DNA of 64,000 nt from Asticcacaulis machinosus (GTDB lineage Bacteria; Pseudomonadota; Alphaproteobacteria; Caulobacterales; Caulobacteraceae), in contig NZ_JAQQKV010000001.1 in NCBI RefSeq assembly GCF_028550435.1, positions 1,798,001-1,862,000 of the forward strand. Direction: 5' to 3'. This document shows, piece after piece, positions 54,713 to 63,701 of this stretch. Position numbers and translations under genes: made by a program. A model generated the notes under the pieces. That model saw only the letters and a list, made by a program, of their open reading frames with translations, was not told where the DNA came from and made no database searches. The stretch's first letter is position 1, and every line of letters begins with the position of its first letter.

Positions 54713-55183
54713 GTGAAATGCTCGATCGCCTTCATTAGCCTCGCCTTGATGGGTACAACCAGTGCCCTCGCCCAATCGGACAAGGTGGTGGTTACCCCTT
54801 ACGAAACGCAGCAAATATCCGCGGGCAGTCCGGAGAACTTTACGGGCAAGGTACGTGTCACCTCACGGTTCCAGCGTCAAAGCCCTGCTCGCATAGGCGG
54901 AGGCGACGTAACGTTCGAGGCCGGAGCCCGGACGGCCTGGCATACTCACCCGCTGGGTCAGACGCTTATCGTCACCGAAGGGAGCGGCTGGGTGCAGCAT
55001 TGGGATGGTCCGGCCCAAGTGATCAAGGCTGGCGACGTTGTGTGGATTCCGCCAGGTGTCAAACATTGGCATGGGGCAAGCCATCATTCCGGCCTGCGTC
55101 ATATCGCCATCGCCGAAGCTCTGGACGGCAAATCGGTAACTTGGTTGGAGCACGTCAGCAACGACCAATATCCCGACCACTGA
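54713..55183 (+). CDS. exported cupin-domain protein
   Basis: A 156-residue cupin. The signal peptide (about 1-21, cut near ALA-QS) precedes a single cupin barrel with the metal motif [14 protein letters not shown] (motif 1) and PGVKHWHGA (motif 2); two His in each suggest metal binding. Start chosen at GTG 54713 with GAGG six bases upstream; the GTG at 54701 overlapping the previous stop is the alternative. Similar cupins accompany CMD proteins and may act on the same small molecule. Confidence 0.8.
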   Translation: MKCSIAFISLALMGTTSALAQSDKVVVTPYETQQISAGSPENFTGKVRVTSRFQRQSPARIGGGDVTFEAGARTAWHTHPLGQTLIVTEGSGWVQHWDGPAQVIKAGDVVWIPPGVKHWHGASHHSGLRHIAIAEALDGKSVTWLEHVSNDQYPDH

Positions 55184-55198
55184 TCGTCCTCACGCTGC

Positions 55199-55384
55199 CC
55201 GATACCGCACCGTCTCGACCACGGCGGTGAGGACTGGAACGCACTCGGCGAAGGGCGCTTCAACCTGATCGCCAGCGAACCCGCCAAGGTATGGACGGGC
55301 ATGTATCTGGGGATGTTCGCCGTTTCCAGCGCCGCCAGCCCCACGCCCGCCGATGTCGACAGCCTTAGTTATATCTCCAGTTAA
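55199..55384 (+). pseudogene. 3' remnant of a GH43-type glycosidase gene
   Basis: The plus-strand frame after the cupin stop reads HRLDHGGEDWNALGEGRF, then NLIASEPAKVWTGMYLGMFA, and ends in a short tail with TAA at 55382. Content and size match the last strand pairs of the C-terminal sandwich of GH43-type enzymes. No start, catalytic domain or upstream homologue is left. Its stop shares TTAA with the stop of the convergent GH2 gene, as expected of an old convergent gene pair cut by the cassette to its left. Confidence 0.6.
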
Positions 55385-57810
55385 GGTGCGACGACCGGCA
55401 CGATCAGCCGTTGCGTCGGCAAGCCGTTGACCGTGACCGTCACTATGACGCTGCCCGCCCGATCCCCGGCCTGAATGACCGCCTGCGCCCGCCCGTGGAA
55501 GGTCGTGACGCGCCCCGATTTCAGACTCTCGATGCGCTGCGGATTGCCGCTGCCTGCCCCGGCCAGCGTTCCCGCGCCCGTAACCTCAATAACCACCTTG
55601 CGGTCGTCGGCCTGCGCATAGACCGGTACGCCATCGCGGTCGAGCAGTTCGATGGTGGCGTAGACGAGATCCTTGCCGTTGCCCGCGATCTGCGTGCGGT
55701 CGAGCGTCACCCGCGCCGAGGCAGGCTGGCCCGCCGTCCGCAGTTGCCACTGCCCTGCCGCTCGCCCATCGCGATAGCCGACCGCCGTCAGGGTGCCCGG
55801 CGCATAGGGCACGTTGAAATCGGCCTTGTAGGCCGAATCGACGCTGACCGCCTTCTTGCCCAGACTGCGGCCGTTGAGCAGCAGCTCGACCTCTGGGAAT
55901 TCCGAATAGACGACGACCTCCAGCGGCTTGCCGTCCTGACCTTTCCAGGTCCAGCTTTCGTGCAGGTCTTCGAGAGACCAGTCGAGCGAAGCCTTGTCCT
56001 TGAATAGTTCCCGGTCAGGCAGATCTTCGGTGCCGGCGGGTTGACGGACGAAGGCGGAAATCGGCGTGCGGCCGGTTTTCCAGAACACTTCGCGGTAATA
56101 AGCGGCCGGACGTTTGCGGCCCGTGACGTCGATCTCGCCGCTATAGGCCAGATGCCAGGGATAGGGTCCCAGATCCTTCCACCCCTTGCTATAGCCCATC
56201 CAGCCGATCCCGGCCTCACCGATATAGTCCACTGAAGTCCACACGAAATCACCGATCACCGACGGCATGTCTTCGACGATGCGCCAGTATTTGAAGGCGT
56301 CCTTCGAGGTGGATTCGGTCGTGAACATGACGCGCTTGGGGTGATCGACATGATCCTTGGCGAAAAAATGCGCCCGGTAATTATAGCCTGCGACGTCCAG
56401 TTCGGCGAACAACGACGCATTGGCCGGGCTGTCGAGATTGACCCCTTGCGTAACGGGGCGGGTTGGGTCCAGTTCACGCACACGGGTGGCCAGCATCCGC
56501 GCGGTCGCCACGCCTTCGGCCGAGCCCTGCTCAGGGATCTCGTTGCCTATGCTCCAGAAAATGACGCTGGGGTGGTTGCGACCGGTGATCACCAGACTGT
56601 CGATATCCTGTTTCCAGTCGGCCTTGAAAAAGCGGGCGTAATCCTTGTCCTTTTTTGCGTAGTTCCAGGCGTCGAAGGCTTCGTTGACAACCAGCACGCC
56701 CAGTTCGTCGGCGGCGTCGAGCGTGGCCTGACTGGCGGGATTATGGGCGTTGCGGATGGCATTATAGCCCGCCGCTTTCATCAGGGCGACCTTGCGCTTG
56801 TCGGCGTCGACCCAGCCTTCGGCCCCCAGCATGTAGTTGTCGTGATGGATATTACCGCCCTTAAGTTCAACCGGCTGGCCATTCAGCAAAAAGCCATTCT
56901 GCGCATCGACCGTAATCGTGCGGATGCCGACGCGGGTAGCGCGCGCATCGACCAGCTTATCGCCAACCTGTACGGCCTGCTCCAGCCTGTAGAGGTTGGG
57001 CGTTTCGATGGACCACAGGGCCGGACGATTGATGCTCAGGGTCTGATCGAAGCTATGAGCCGCACCGGGCTTGAGCGCCTGACTGAGCCGGCTCTCGCCC
57101 ACGCGACGACCGGCAGCATCGCGCAGCACGGAGGTCAGGACCACGGTCGCCGCCTTGGCGCTGGTGTTCTTCACGGGGGTCTTAACCGCCACAACGCCTT
57201 TGTCAGCGGTGGCGACCGGAATCGTCACCACAAGGCCCTGTGGATCGATATGGATCCGGTCAAGGCTTTCGAGATGCACCGGGCGGATGATGCCCGAACC
57301 GGCGTACCAGCGCGACGACGGATCTACGTGATTGACGCGGACGGCGATGACGTTCTTCCCGGCCTTGACCTTGCCCGTCAAATCGAGGGTGAAGGCGGTA
57401 TAGCCGTAGTGATGTTTGGCGATATGGACGCCGTTCAGCCAGATATCGGCGTCCATATAGACGGCTTCGAATGTGAGGTACACGATGTCGGCGGCGGTTT
57501 TGGGATCAAAGTCGATATCGCGGCGATACCACCCTTCCCCACCTGACAAATACCCGGAATCACTGCCCGGCACGGCGTCCTTGTTGAACGGCGGCGTGCC
57601 GTCGGGCGTGTCCTGTATCGAAAAATCGTGCGGCACAGAAACACGCTGCCACTGAGAATCGTCGAAGCCCACCGCCTGCGCACCGTCCACCGTCCCCGCG
57701 CGAAAGGCCCAGCCTTGGGTCAGTTCGATCTTTTCCGCCAGCGCAGGTGTCGCGAACGCCAGCACCATCGCCGATACGCCGATCCATTTCAAATTTTGTC
57801 GCCCCGTCAT
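55381..57810 (-). CDS. GH2-family beta-galactosidase-like glycosidase
   Basis: An 809-residue secreted enzyme (signal peptide 1-25, TPALA-EK). Order: N-terminal sugar-binding domain (about 26-190), immunoglobulin-like domain (about 200-300), (beta/alpha)8 barrel (305-600) with acid/base Glu424 in WSIGNEIPEQG and nucleophile Glu499 in VMFTTESTSK, then DUF4982-like and further sandwich domains to the end. The barrel context is that of GH2 beta-galactosidases. Probably removes galactose from hemicellulose, arabinogalactan or pectin side chains. Minus strand, followed upstream by the broken GH42. Confidence 0.9.
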   Translation of the reverse strand: MTGRQNLKWIGVSAMVLAFATPALAEKIELTQGWAFRAGTVDGAQAVGFDDSQWQRVSVPHDFSIQDTPDGTPPFNKDAVPGSDSGYLSGGEGWYRRDIDFDPKTAADIVYLTFEAVYMDADIWLNGVHIAKHHYGYTAFTLDLTGKVKAGKNVIAVRVNHVDPSSRWYAGSGIIRPVHLESLDRIHIDPQGLVVTIPVATADKGVVAVKTPVKNTSAKAATVVLTSVLRDAAGRRVGESRLSQALKPGAAHSFDQTLSINRPALWSIETPNLYRLEQAVQVGDKLVDARATRVGIRTITVDAQNGFLLNGQPVELKGGNIHHDNYMLGAEGWVDADKRKVALMKAAGYNAIRNAHNPASQATLDAADELGVLVVNEAFDAWNYAKKDKDYARFFKADWKQDIDSLVITGRNHPSVIFWSIGNEIPEQGSAEGVATARMLATRVRELDPTRPVTQGVNLDSPANASLFAELDVAGYNYRAHFFAKDHVDHPKRVMFTTESTSKDAFKYWRIVEDMPSVIGDFVWTSVDYIGEAGIGWMGYSKGWKDLGPYPWHLAYSGEIDVTGRKRPAAYYREVFWKTGRTPISAFVRQPAGTEDLPDRELFKDKASLDWSLEDLHESWTWKGQDGKPLEVVVYSEFPEVELLLNGRSLGKKAVSVDSAYKADFNVPYAPGTLTAVGYRDGRAAGQWQLRTAGQPASARVTLDRTQIAGNGKDLVYATIELLDRDGVPVYAQADDRKVVIEVTGAGTLAGAGSGNPQRIESLKSGRVTTFHGRAQAVIQAGDRAGSVIVTVTVNGLPTQRLIVPVVAP

Positions 57811-57868
57811 TCTTCGTTCCTGTCCTGCTCTTAAAGGTGGCGGCCCGTCGTTAAAGGCCGTCCTTCGC

Positions 57869-59228
57869 TTATTTTTCTTCGAGAATAGCGACGCCCCAGG
57901 GCTTCAGTTCGATCGCCTGACCACCGACGACCGCACCACCGCCCAGCAATTCGGTGGCGGTATTGTAGCTATAGGTCACGCTGATCGGCGCGGTGGAATA
58001 GTTGTAATAAAAGTGCAGTTTTTTACCAGCCTTTGAGGTGGCGTGTTTGACCGACACGCTTTTGGGCAGGTCCTGATCAGAACCATAAAGTCCGATCTTT
58101 TTCAATTCATCCTTCACGATGGCGATCTGAAGATCGTCATTGATCTCGGTGCCCTGATAAAGCAGCGTCCCCTTGCCATAGATGTTGCGTGTGATCGCCG
58201 GATACTTGCCGAAGAACGGGTGGTCATAATAGGCCAGCGCGTGTGCGGTCTCCAATTGCAGAAACTCAGCAATTGTATCGACTTCGTTCTTCGTCTCACC
58301 GACCTTCCACGGATCGCCCTTGAGCTTGAGTGGCTTCAGGAGTGTCGAATTTTCCTGATACTTGAAGCCTGCGGCAGCCCGAAGTGGCCCCGGTGAGGTC
58401 TGCCAGCGCACGGCGAAGTTCTCGTTGGCCTCCCCCGACTTAAACGTCATGATGACATGGCCGCCGTTCCTGACGTAGTCCGAGATCTTATGCAGCAGAG
58501 CATCATTTGAGATATACAGCGCCGGCACGATCAGCAGCTTGTACTTCAAGAAGTCCGGCGCATCGGCATAGACGATGTCCGTCTCGACCTTGGCGTCGTA
58601 AAGTGCCGCGTGCAGGCGCTCATAGATGCGACGGTAGCCGTCGGTGTGGAAGCTGGGCGGCAGGGGCTTCGACCACTTGTCGAAAGGCATGCGGGTTGTC
58701 CTTATAGTGGGCCACCAGCTTGATGATGATACGCTCGGAATAGTGGCGATAGTTGACATCGTCGATATTCATGTTTTGGCGCATGCCATAGCCGGCCTCC
58801 CCGCCATTCAGCGGGCGAGCCAGCATGTCCGGATGCTTGGCATACATCCACACCGGGATCGAATATGTCGGCGTGCCCATGATCACCTTGATCCCAGCCT
58901 TGCCGAATTCGCTGATGATCTCATCCATCCAGGCATAATCGAACTGCCCGTCCTGCGGCTCCCATTTGCCCCAGCTCGACTCGCCCATGCGCACGACCGT
59001 GAAGCCCGCCGCCTTCATCATGGCGACGTCTGTCTTGAGGCGACCGGCGCGGATATCCTGCGGCTGGTACTCGTTATAGTAAGACGCGCCGTAAAGGATA
59101 TTGCCGAGCTTCGGGGCCGTGCCCTTGTCGAGCGAAACCACGGTTTGCGCATATGCGGGCACAGATGCTGTGATGGCGGCGCTGAACAGCACAAGGCATA
59201 GCCAAACCTCAAAAAGTGACCTTCTCAT
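57869..59228 (-). pseudogene. GH42-family beta-galactosidase, broken by internal deletion and frameshift
   Basis: The 5' part (59228-about 58690) encodes a signal peptide (PAYA-QT) and a GH42 barrel start: ILYGASYYNEYQ, VRMGESSWGKWEP and IIKLVAHYKDNPHA. At this point homologues continue to the catalytic Asn-Glu. Instead the sequence jumps, in another frame, to FDKWSKPLPPSFHTDGYRRI and continues as the GH42 trimerisation and C-terminal domains to 57869. The acid/base and nucleophile glutamates and roughly 200-300 residues are missing. Not a functional GH42. Confidence 0.8.
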
Positions 59229-59500
59229 TTTCCCGCACCTCACGGCTTCTAAATGTCGGCGTATTGACATCTATATAACTCAAATTCGATATCTTGGAAG
59301 CAAAATAGGTCATACCACTTTGCAAAAAAACGATTACCGAAACCATTTTGGCTTAGATTTGTGCAAATAAGTGCGCGAAATTGTACTACTTATTGATCGA
59401 TTTTGCGTAAATTTCGAATTATATAATAAATATCACCTTGTTGTCAGACCAATATGCCGATAGGTGTGGTCCGACATATCGGGAGGCCGGAGTGTTGAAA
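59229..59500. promoter_or_regulatory. divergent AT-rich promoter region with paired operator half-sites before GH115
   Basis: About 270 bp, much more AT-rich than the genes. Near its right end TGTCAGACCA (59442-59451) and its near-complement TGGTCCGACA (59467-59476) form an inverted pair 15 bp apart; CCGATA/TATCGG arms lie just inside. TATAAT at about 59422 could be a -10 box. TGTCnGACCA-type sequences fit FCD-type GntR regulators. Confidence 0.5.
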
Positions 59501-62257
59501 ATGAAACTATCGATCTCTATCGCCATGGCAGTCACCTTGGTGACTGGCGCCAACACGAACAAAGCCCAGGCCATCGAAATCCCTTTGTTCGAAGACGCGA
59601 CCGTCACCGCCGTTATCCACGAAAACGATAAAACCCTCTCGACAGCGGCTGATCTATTGGCGCGGGATTTGACATCGCTGACCGGTCAGACGCCGAAGGT
59701 GTCATCCAGTCTGCGTAACTGCGTGCGGGTATGCGTGGTGGTTGGGCATTACGACTCCGCTCTGGTAAAGTCGCTCGCGAAGGACAGCGGGATCGATCTG
59801 GCAGAACTCAAAGGCCAATGGGAGCGGTATAAGCGCGTGGCTGTGCGCTCGAAGCGCGATCCGCAAATCACATATCTGCTGATCGCCGGGTCCGATACGC
59901 GCGGCACGATCTGGGGCATCATCGACCTGACGCGCGAGTTGGGCGTGTCACCGTGGGAATGGTGGGCTGACGTCACGCCCCGCAAGGTTGATCGCCTGTC
60001 GGTCAGCGGCGACGCGCGCACCTCCGATGCGCCTTCGGTGCAATATCGCGGTATCTTCCTCAATGACGAGGACTGGGGTCTGCAACCGTGGGCGGCCAAA
60101 ACGTATGAACGCGACGTCAAGGATATCGGGCCAAAGACCTATGCCCGCATTTTCGAGCTTATGTGGCGACTGAAGGCCAATACGATGTGGCCCGCCATGC
60201 ACGACTCGACTAAGCCTTTCTATCAGATCAAGGGCAATGCGGAGGTGGCGCGCGACTACGCTATCGTCATGGGCACCTCGCACGCCGAACCGATGATGCG
60301 CAACAATGTCCGCGAGTGGGACGAGAAAAAGCGCGGTGATTTTAACTTCTTCACCAACCGCGATTCCATCGTCAAATACTGGGCCGAACGCGCCACCGAG
60401 GTGAAGGACTTTGAGAACCTCTACACCATCGGTCTGCGCGGTAAGCACGACTCGGCTATGGAAGGCGCCAAAACGCCCGAAGAGGCGCGCGATGCGCTCA
60501 CGCAGGTTTTCGACATCCAGCGCGGCCTCTTGGCGAAGGCGCAGAAAAAGCCAGCCGATCAGGTGCCACAGGTGCTGACCCTGTATAAAGAGGTGCTCGA
60601 CATCTATATGACCGGCCTCAATGTGCCCGAAGATGTCACCCTCGTCTGGCCGGAGAATAATTATGGTTATATCAACCAGCTCTCTACCCCGGCCGAACAG
60701 GCCCGTAAGGGTGGGGCCGGCGTTTATTATCATATCTCCTACTGGGGCCGTCCGCACGACTATCTTTGGCTGGCGACCATGCACCCGGCGCTGATCCGCG
60801 AGCAAATGGATCGCACCAATCAGATGAAGGCCAACCGGATCTGGGTGCTGAACGTCGGCGATATCAAGCCCGGCGAGTACCTGACACAGTACTTCCTAGA
60901 CATGGCCTTCGATCATAAGGTTATCGCCGAAACACCGCACGAACATCTCAAAGCCTGGGCGGCGAAACAGTTTGGGGCTGACAGCGCCGACGAGATTGCC
61001 ACTATCATGACCGAATTCTATGACCTCGCCTGGGAGCGCAAACCGGAGTTCATGGGTGGCGGTCAGACCGAACCCACCCGCCCCAATCTCATCAGCGACT
61101 ATGTGCGCACAGGCGGGGCCGAAGCTTGGGCGCGGATCGACCGCTACAGCGAGCTCACTCGCCGCGCCGAAGCCGTTGCTGCGGCCCTGCCCGCTGATCG
61201 TCAGGATGCCTTCTTTCAGTTGGTGCTTTACCCCGTACGGGGCGCAGCCAGCCTCAATGAACGCATCCTCAAGCTTGATCTGGCCGCTGTCTACGCCAAA
61301 GCTAACCGCGCCAATGTCAATGCCCTGTCCGATCAGGCAAAGGCTGCACATCAACGCATCGTCACCGACACAGCCACCTACAACGCTCAACTCAATGGCA
61401 AATGGCACGGCATGATGGATCAGGCTCCCCGCCGCCTGCCGGTATTTGACGAGCCGATCTATCCGCACTGGCCCCTGGCCGCGAAAAGTGGCTGTTCGAT
61501 CGACAGTTCCGACCTGACCTTTGTCAAAGGGCAGGCCGTCACGCGTACCTTGACCGTCTACACGCCCGGTGTTCCGGCGCAATGGACGGCGTCGGGCCAG
61601 AACGGTATGGGTTTTGCGACCGCAACCGGCGAACTGAATGCAGCAAATGGCTTTGAGCAGCGCATTAAAATCGCCTATGATGGCGGGGCGACAGTGAACG
61701 GCGGCAGTATTGCGTGCGCAGGACGCACATTGAAGCCCGTCGTCAAGCTAGTCGAGGCCCCTGCCGGAGAACCCGCCGAAGTCAACCGCATCCTCTCGCT
61801 GACCGCAACCTCGGCGAAGGCCCCGGCGTGGGAGGTAGTCCCCGAACTGGGTTCACGTGGCAGCGCCCTGCGCGTCAAACTCGACATGCCCTCGACTACG
61901 GGCAAGGCAAAAATCGAGCCGCTGGTCTACCGCTTTACAACTGGCGCGAAAGCCGATGCCGACATCAAGATTGTCGCTCTGCCCGTCCATCCCCTCACCT
62001 CGGCCAACGAACTGCGGCTGGGTGTACGTATCAACGGCGGGCCAGTGCAGGTTCTCGATTTTGAGACCTTCGGCCGCAGCGAGGAGTGGAAGCAGAACAT
62101 GCTGACTAACACCGCCGTGCGAACCATTCAGGTCAAACAACTGGCCATAGGCGCGCACACGATCGAAGTCTTTGCCATGGATCCCGGCTTCATCTTCGAC
62201 CGCATCGATGTCAGATTGGATGGGGCAGCCAACCTCTATGGCGCCCCCAGAAAGTAG
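59501..62257 (+). CDS. GH115-family alpha-glucuronidase
   Basis: A 918-residue secreted enzyme that removes (4-O-methyl)glucuronic acid from xylan or oligosaccharides. Signal peptide 1-24 (KAQA-IE), N-terminal glyco_hydro_20-like domain, a barrel with RGIFLNDEDWGLQPW, the MWRLKANTMWPAMHDS segment and VWPENNYGYINQLS, and C-terminal sandwich domains with WTASGQNGMG. The ATG at 59501 has GGAG eight bases upstream. The gene lies divergent from the GH42 pseudogene and completes a glucuronoarabinoxylan set with GH39, GH43 and GH5. Confidence 0.92.
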   Translation: MKLSISIAMAVTLVTGANTNKAQAIEIPLFEDATVTAVIHENDKTLSTAADLLARDLTSLTGQTPKVSSSLRNCVRVCVVVGHYDSALVKSLAKDSGIDLAELKGQWERYKRVAVRSKRDPQITYLLIAGSDTRGTIWGIIDLTRELGVSPWEWWADVTPRKVDRLSVSGDARTSDAPSVQYRGIFLNDEDWGLQPWAAKTYERDVKDIGPKTYARIFELMWRLKANTMWPAMHDSTKPFYQIKGNAEVARDYAIVMGTSHAEPMMRNNVREWDEKKRGDFNFFTNRDSIVKYWAERATEVKDFENLYTIGLRGKHDSAMEGAKTPEEARDALTQVFDIQRGLLAKAQKKPADQVPQVLTLYKEVLDIYMTGLNVPEDVTLVWPENNYGYINQLSTPAEQARKGGAGVYYHISYWGRPHDYLWLATMHPALIREQMDRTNQMKANRIWVLNVGDIKPGEYLTQYFLDMAFDHKVIAETPHEHLKAWAAKQFGADSADEIATIMTEFYDLAWERKPEFMGGGQTEPTRPNLISDYVRTGGAEAWARIDRYSELTRRAEAVAAALPADRQDAFFQLVLYPVRGAASLNERILKLDLAAVYAKANRANVNALSDQAKAAHQRIVTDTATYNAQLNGKWHGMMDQAPRRLPVFDEPIYPHWPLAAKSGCSIDSSDLTFVKGQAVTRTLTVYTPGVPAQWTASGQNGMGFATATGELNAANGFEQRIKIAYDGGATVNGGSIACAGRTLKPVVKLVEAPAGEPAEVNRILSLTATSAKAPAWEVVPELGSRGSALRVKLDMPSTTGKAKIEPLVYRFTTGAKADADIKIVALPVHPLTSANELRLGVRINGGPVQVLDFETFGRSEEWKQNMLTNTAVRTIQVKQLAIGAHTIEVFAMDPGFIFDRIDVRLDGAANLYGAPRK

Positions 62258-62346
62258 CGATTCGCGCCCGAAGCGGAATTACGGCAGCAAAAGTGCTTTT
62301 TCTCATACCGGGTACGGTGCGCTTCATCAACCATAACAAATAGTTT

Positions 62347-62374
62347 GCGATCCTCGCTTATAATTGAGGATCGC
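62347..62374. terminator. hairpin between convergent GH115 and symporter genes
   Basis: GCGATCCTC (62347-62355) pairs perfectly with GAGGATCGC (62366-62374) around a ten-base loop. No T run follows on either strand, so it is a weak or Rho-assisted terminator, or merely an mRNA 3'-end stabiliser. Confidence 0.5.
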
Positions 62375-62386
62375 TTATGGCACCAC

Positions 62387-63640
62387 TCAGGCCTTTTCCG
62401 GTTCGGGTTCATCGCCCTTATCAAGTTGGCCCTCCCATTTGGCGACCACGGCAGAGGCGACCGTATTACCGACGACATTGGTAGCAGAACGGCCCATGTC
62501 GAGCAGGTGATCCACTGCCAGCACCAGCCCGATCCATGCTTCAGGATAGCCGAAATAGGTCAGGGTCGCCATGATCACCACCAGCGAAGCACGCGGCACA
62601 CCGGCAATACCTTTCGAGGTGATCAACAGCAGCAACAGCATGGCGATAATCTGCTGCACACTTAAGTTCACGCCATGCGCCTGCAGGATAAACAGGGTCG
62701 CAAAGGTGCAGTACATCATCGACCCGTCGAGATTAAACGAATAGCCGAGCGGCAAGACGAACGACACGATCTTGCGTGGGACACCCGATTTTGGCAGGGC
62801 GTCCAGAAGCTTCGGATAGGCGGCCTCGGATGAAGCCGTTGAAAACGACAACAGGGTGGCTTCGCGGATATTACCGAATAGCCGGAAGGCGACCTTGCCT
62901 GTGATCAGCAGAGCCAGCAGGAATAACAGCCCCCACAGCATCCCCAGCGACAGATAGAACCCGCCGACAAACTTGGCATAGGTGACCAGCACCGGCAGGC
63001 CCTGCTTGGTCACGGTCGCGGCCAGTGACGCGAAGATGGCAAAGGGCGCGAACTTCATGACCAGTTCGGTGACTTTCAGCATGATCTCGGCCAGTTGTTC
63101 GACCAGGTGCATGATCTGCGGCGCCTTATTGTCCAGCATCGATACCGCCGTGCCGACAAAGACGGCAAAGACCACAATCTGCAGGATCTCGTTCTTCGCC
63201 ATAGCGTCGATGATCGAGGACGGCACCAGATGAGAGATAAAATTCGATACGTTAAATGACGTCGCCGCCGGCGGATTCAGGCCTTCACCGGCCGCAGCCG
63301 CCAGTTGCGCCATTTCGACGCCGGGCTGAAGCCATTCGACCATGACAATGCCCATGACCAGAGAGACGACCGATGCCCCTAAGAACCAGGTCATGGTCTT
63401 GGCACCGATGCGTCCGACGGTGGCGGCATCTTCCATGTGGCCGATCCCGGCCACCAGTGTCGTCAGCACCAGCGGCGCAATAATCATCTTGATCAGGCGC
63501 AGAAAGATATCGGTTATGGTCTTGAAGGTCTCAAGGGCGGTGGCGGTATCGGCCTCACCCAGATATTGATTACAGTAATAACCAACCCCGACGCCCAAAA
63601 TCATGGACGCCACCACAAACAGCGCAAACTTATTTTTCAA
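62387..63640 (-). CDS. dicarboxylate/amino acid:cation symporter (DAACS/GltP-DctA family)
   Basis: A 417-residue inner-membrane secondary transporter. Two re-entrant loop signatures are visible: the serine-rich STASSEAAYPKLL (about 270-282) and GIAGVPRAS, plus FNLDGSMMY in helix 7 and the substrate-site MGRSATNVVGN in helix 8. Family members import glutamate, aspartate, malate, fumarate or succinate with protons or sodium. The exact substrate is open. Start ATG at 63640; a TTGCACGTGCAA palindrome lies 45 bp upstream. Confidence 0.92.
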   Translation of the reverse strand: MKNKFALFVVASMILGVGVGYYCNQYLGEADTATALETFKTITDIFLRLIKMIIAPLVLTTLVAGIGHMEDAATVGRIGAKTMTWFLGASVVSLVMGIVMVEWLQPGVEMAQLAAAAGEGLNPPAATSFNVSNFISHLVPSSIIDAMAKNEILQIVVFAVFVGTAVSMLDNKAPQIMHLVEQLAEIMLKVTELVMKFAPFAIFASLAATVTKQGLPVLVTYAKFVGGFYLSLGMLWGLLFLLALLITGKVAFRLFGNIREATLLSFSTASSEAAYPKLLDALPKSGVPRKIVSFVLPLGYSFNLDGSMMYCTFATLFILQAHGVNLSVQQIIAMLLLLLITSKGIAGVPRASLVVIMATLTYFGYPEAWIGLVLAVDHLLDMGRSATNVVGNTVASAVVAKWEGQLDKGDEPEPEKA

Positions 63641-63684
63641 CGCACCCGCCTCCAGCTATAAACCACAGGGTGGCACAAAACTGT

Positions 63685-63696
63685 TTGCACGTGCAA
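63685..63696. promoter_or_regulatory. palindromic operator candidate upstream of the symporter
   Basis: TTGCACGTGCAA is a perfect 12-bp palindrome in the short gap between the symporter start and the stop of the CoA-transferase gene. Position and symmetry fit a repressor site. Confidence 0.35.
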
Positions 63697-63701
63697 CCAC
63701 C

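Noticed and set aside
56341-57546. 401-codon open frame on the plus strand
   Set aside because: Lies wholly antisense to the GH2 gene; composition is the usual mirror of GC-rich coding sequence, with no ribosome site or domain.
59948-60805. 285-codon open frame on the minus strand
   Set aside because: Antisense to the GH115 gene, no start signal and no family features.
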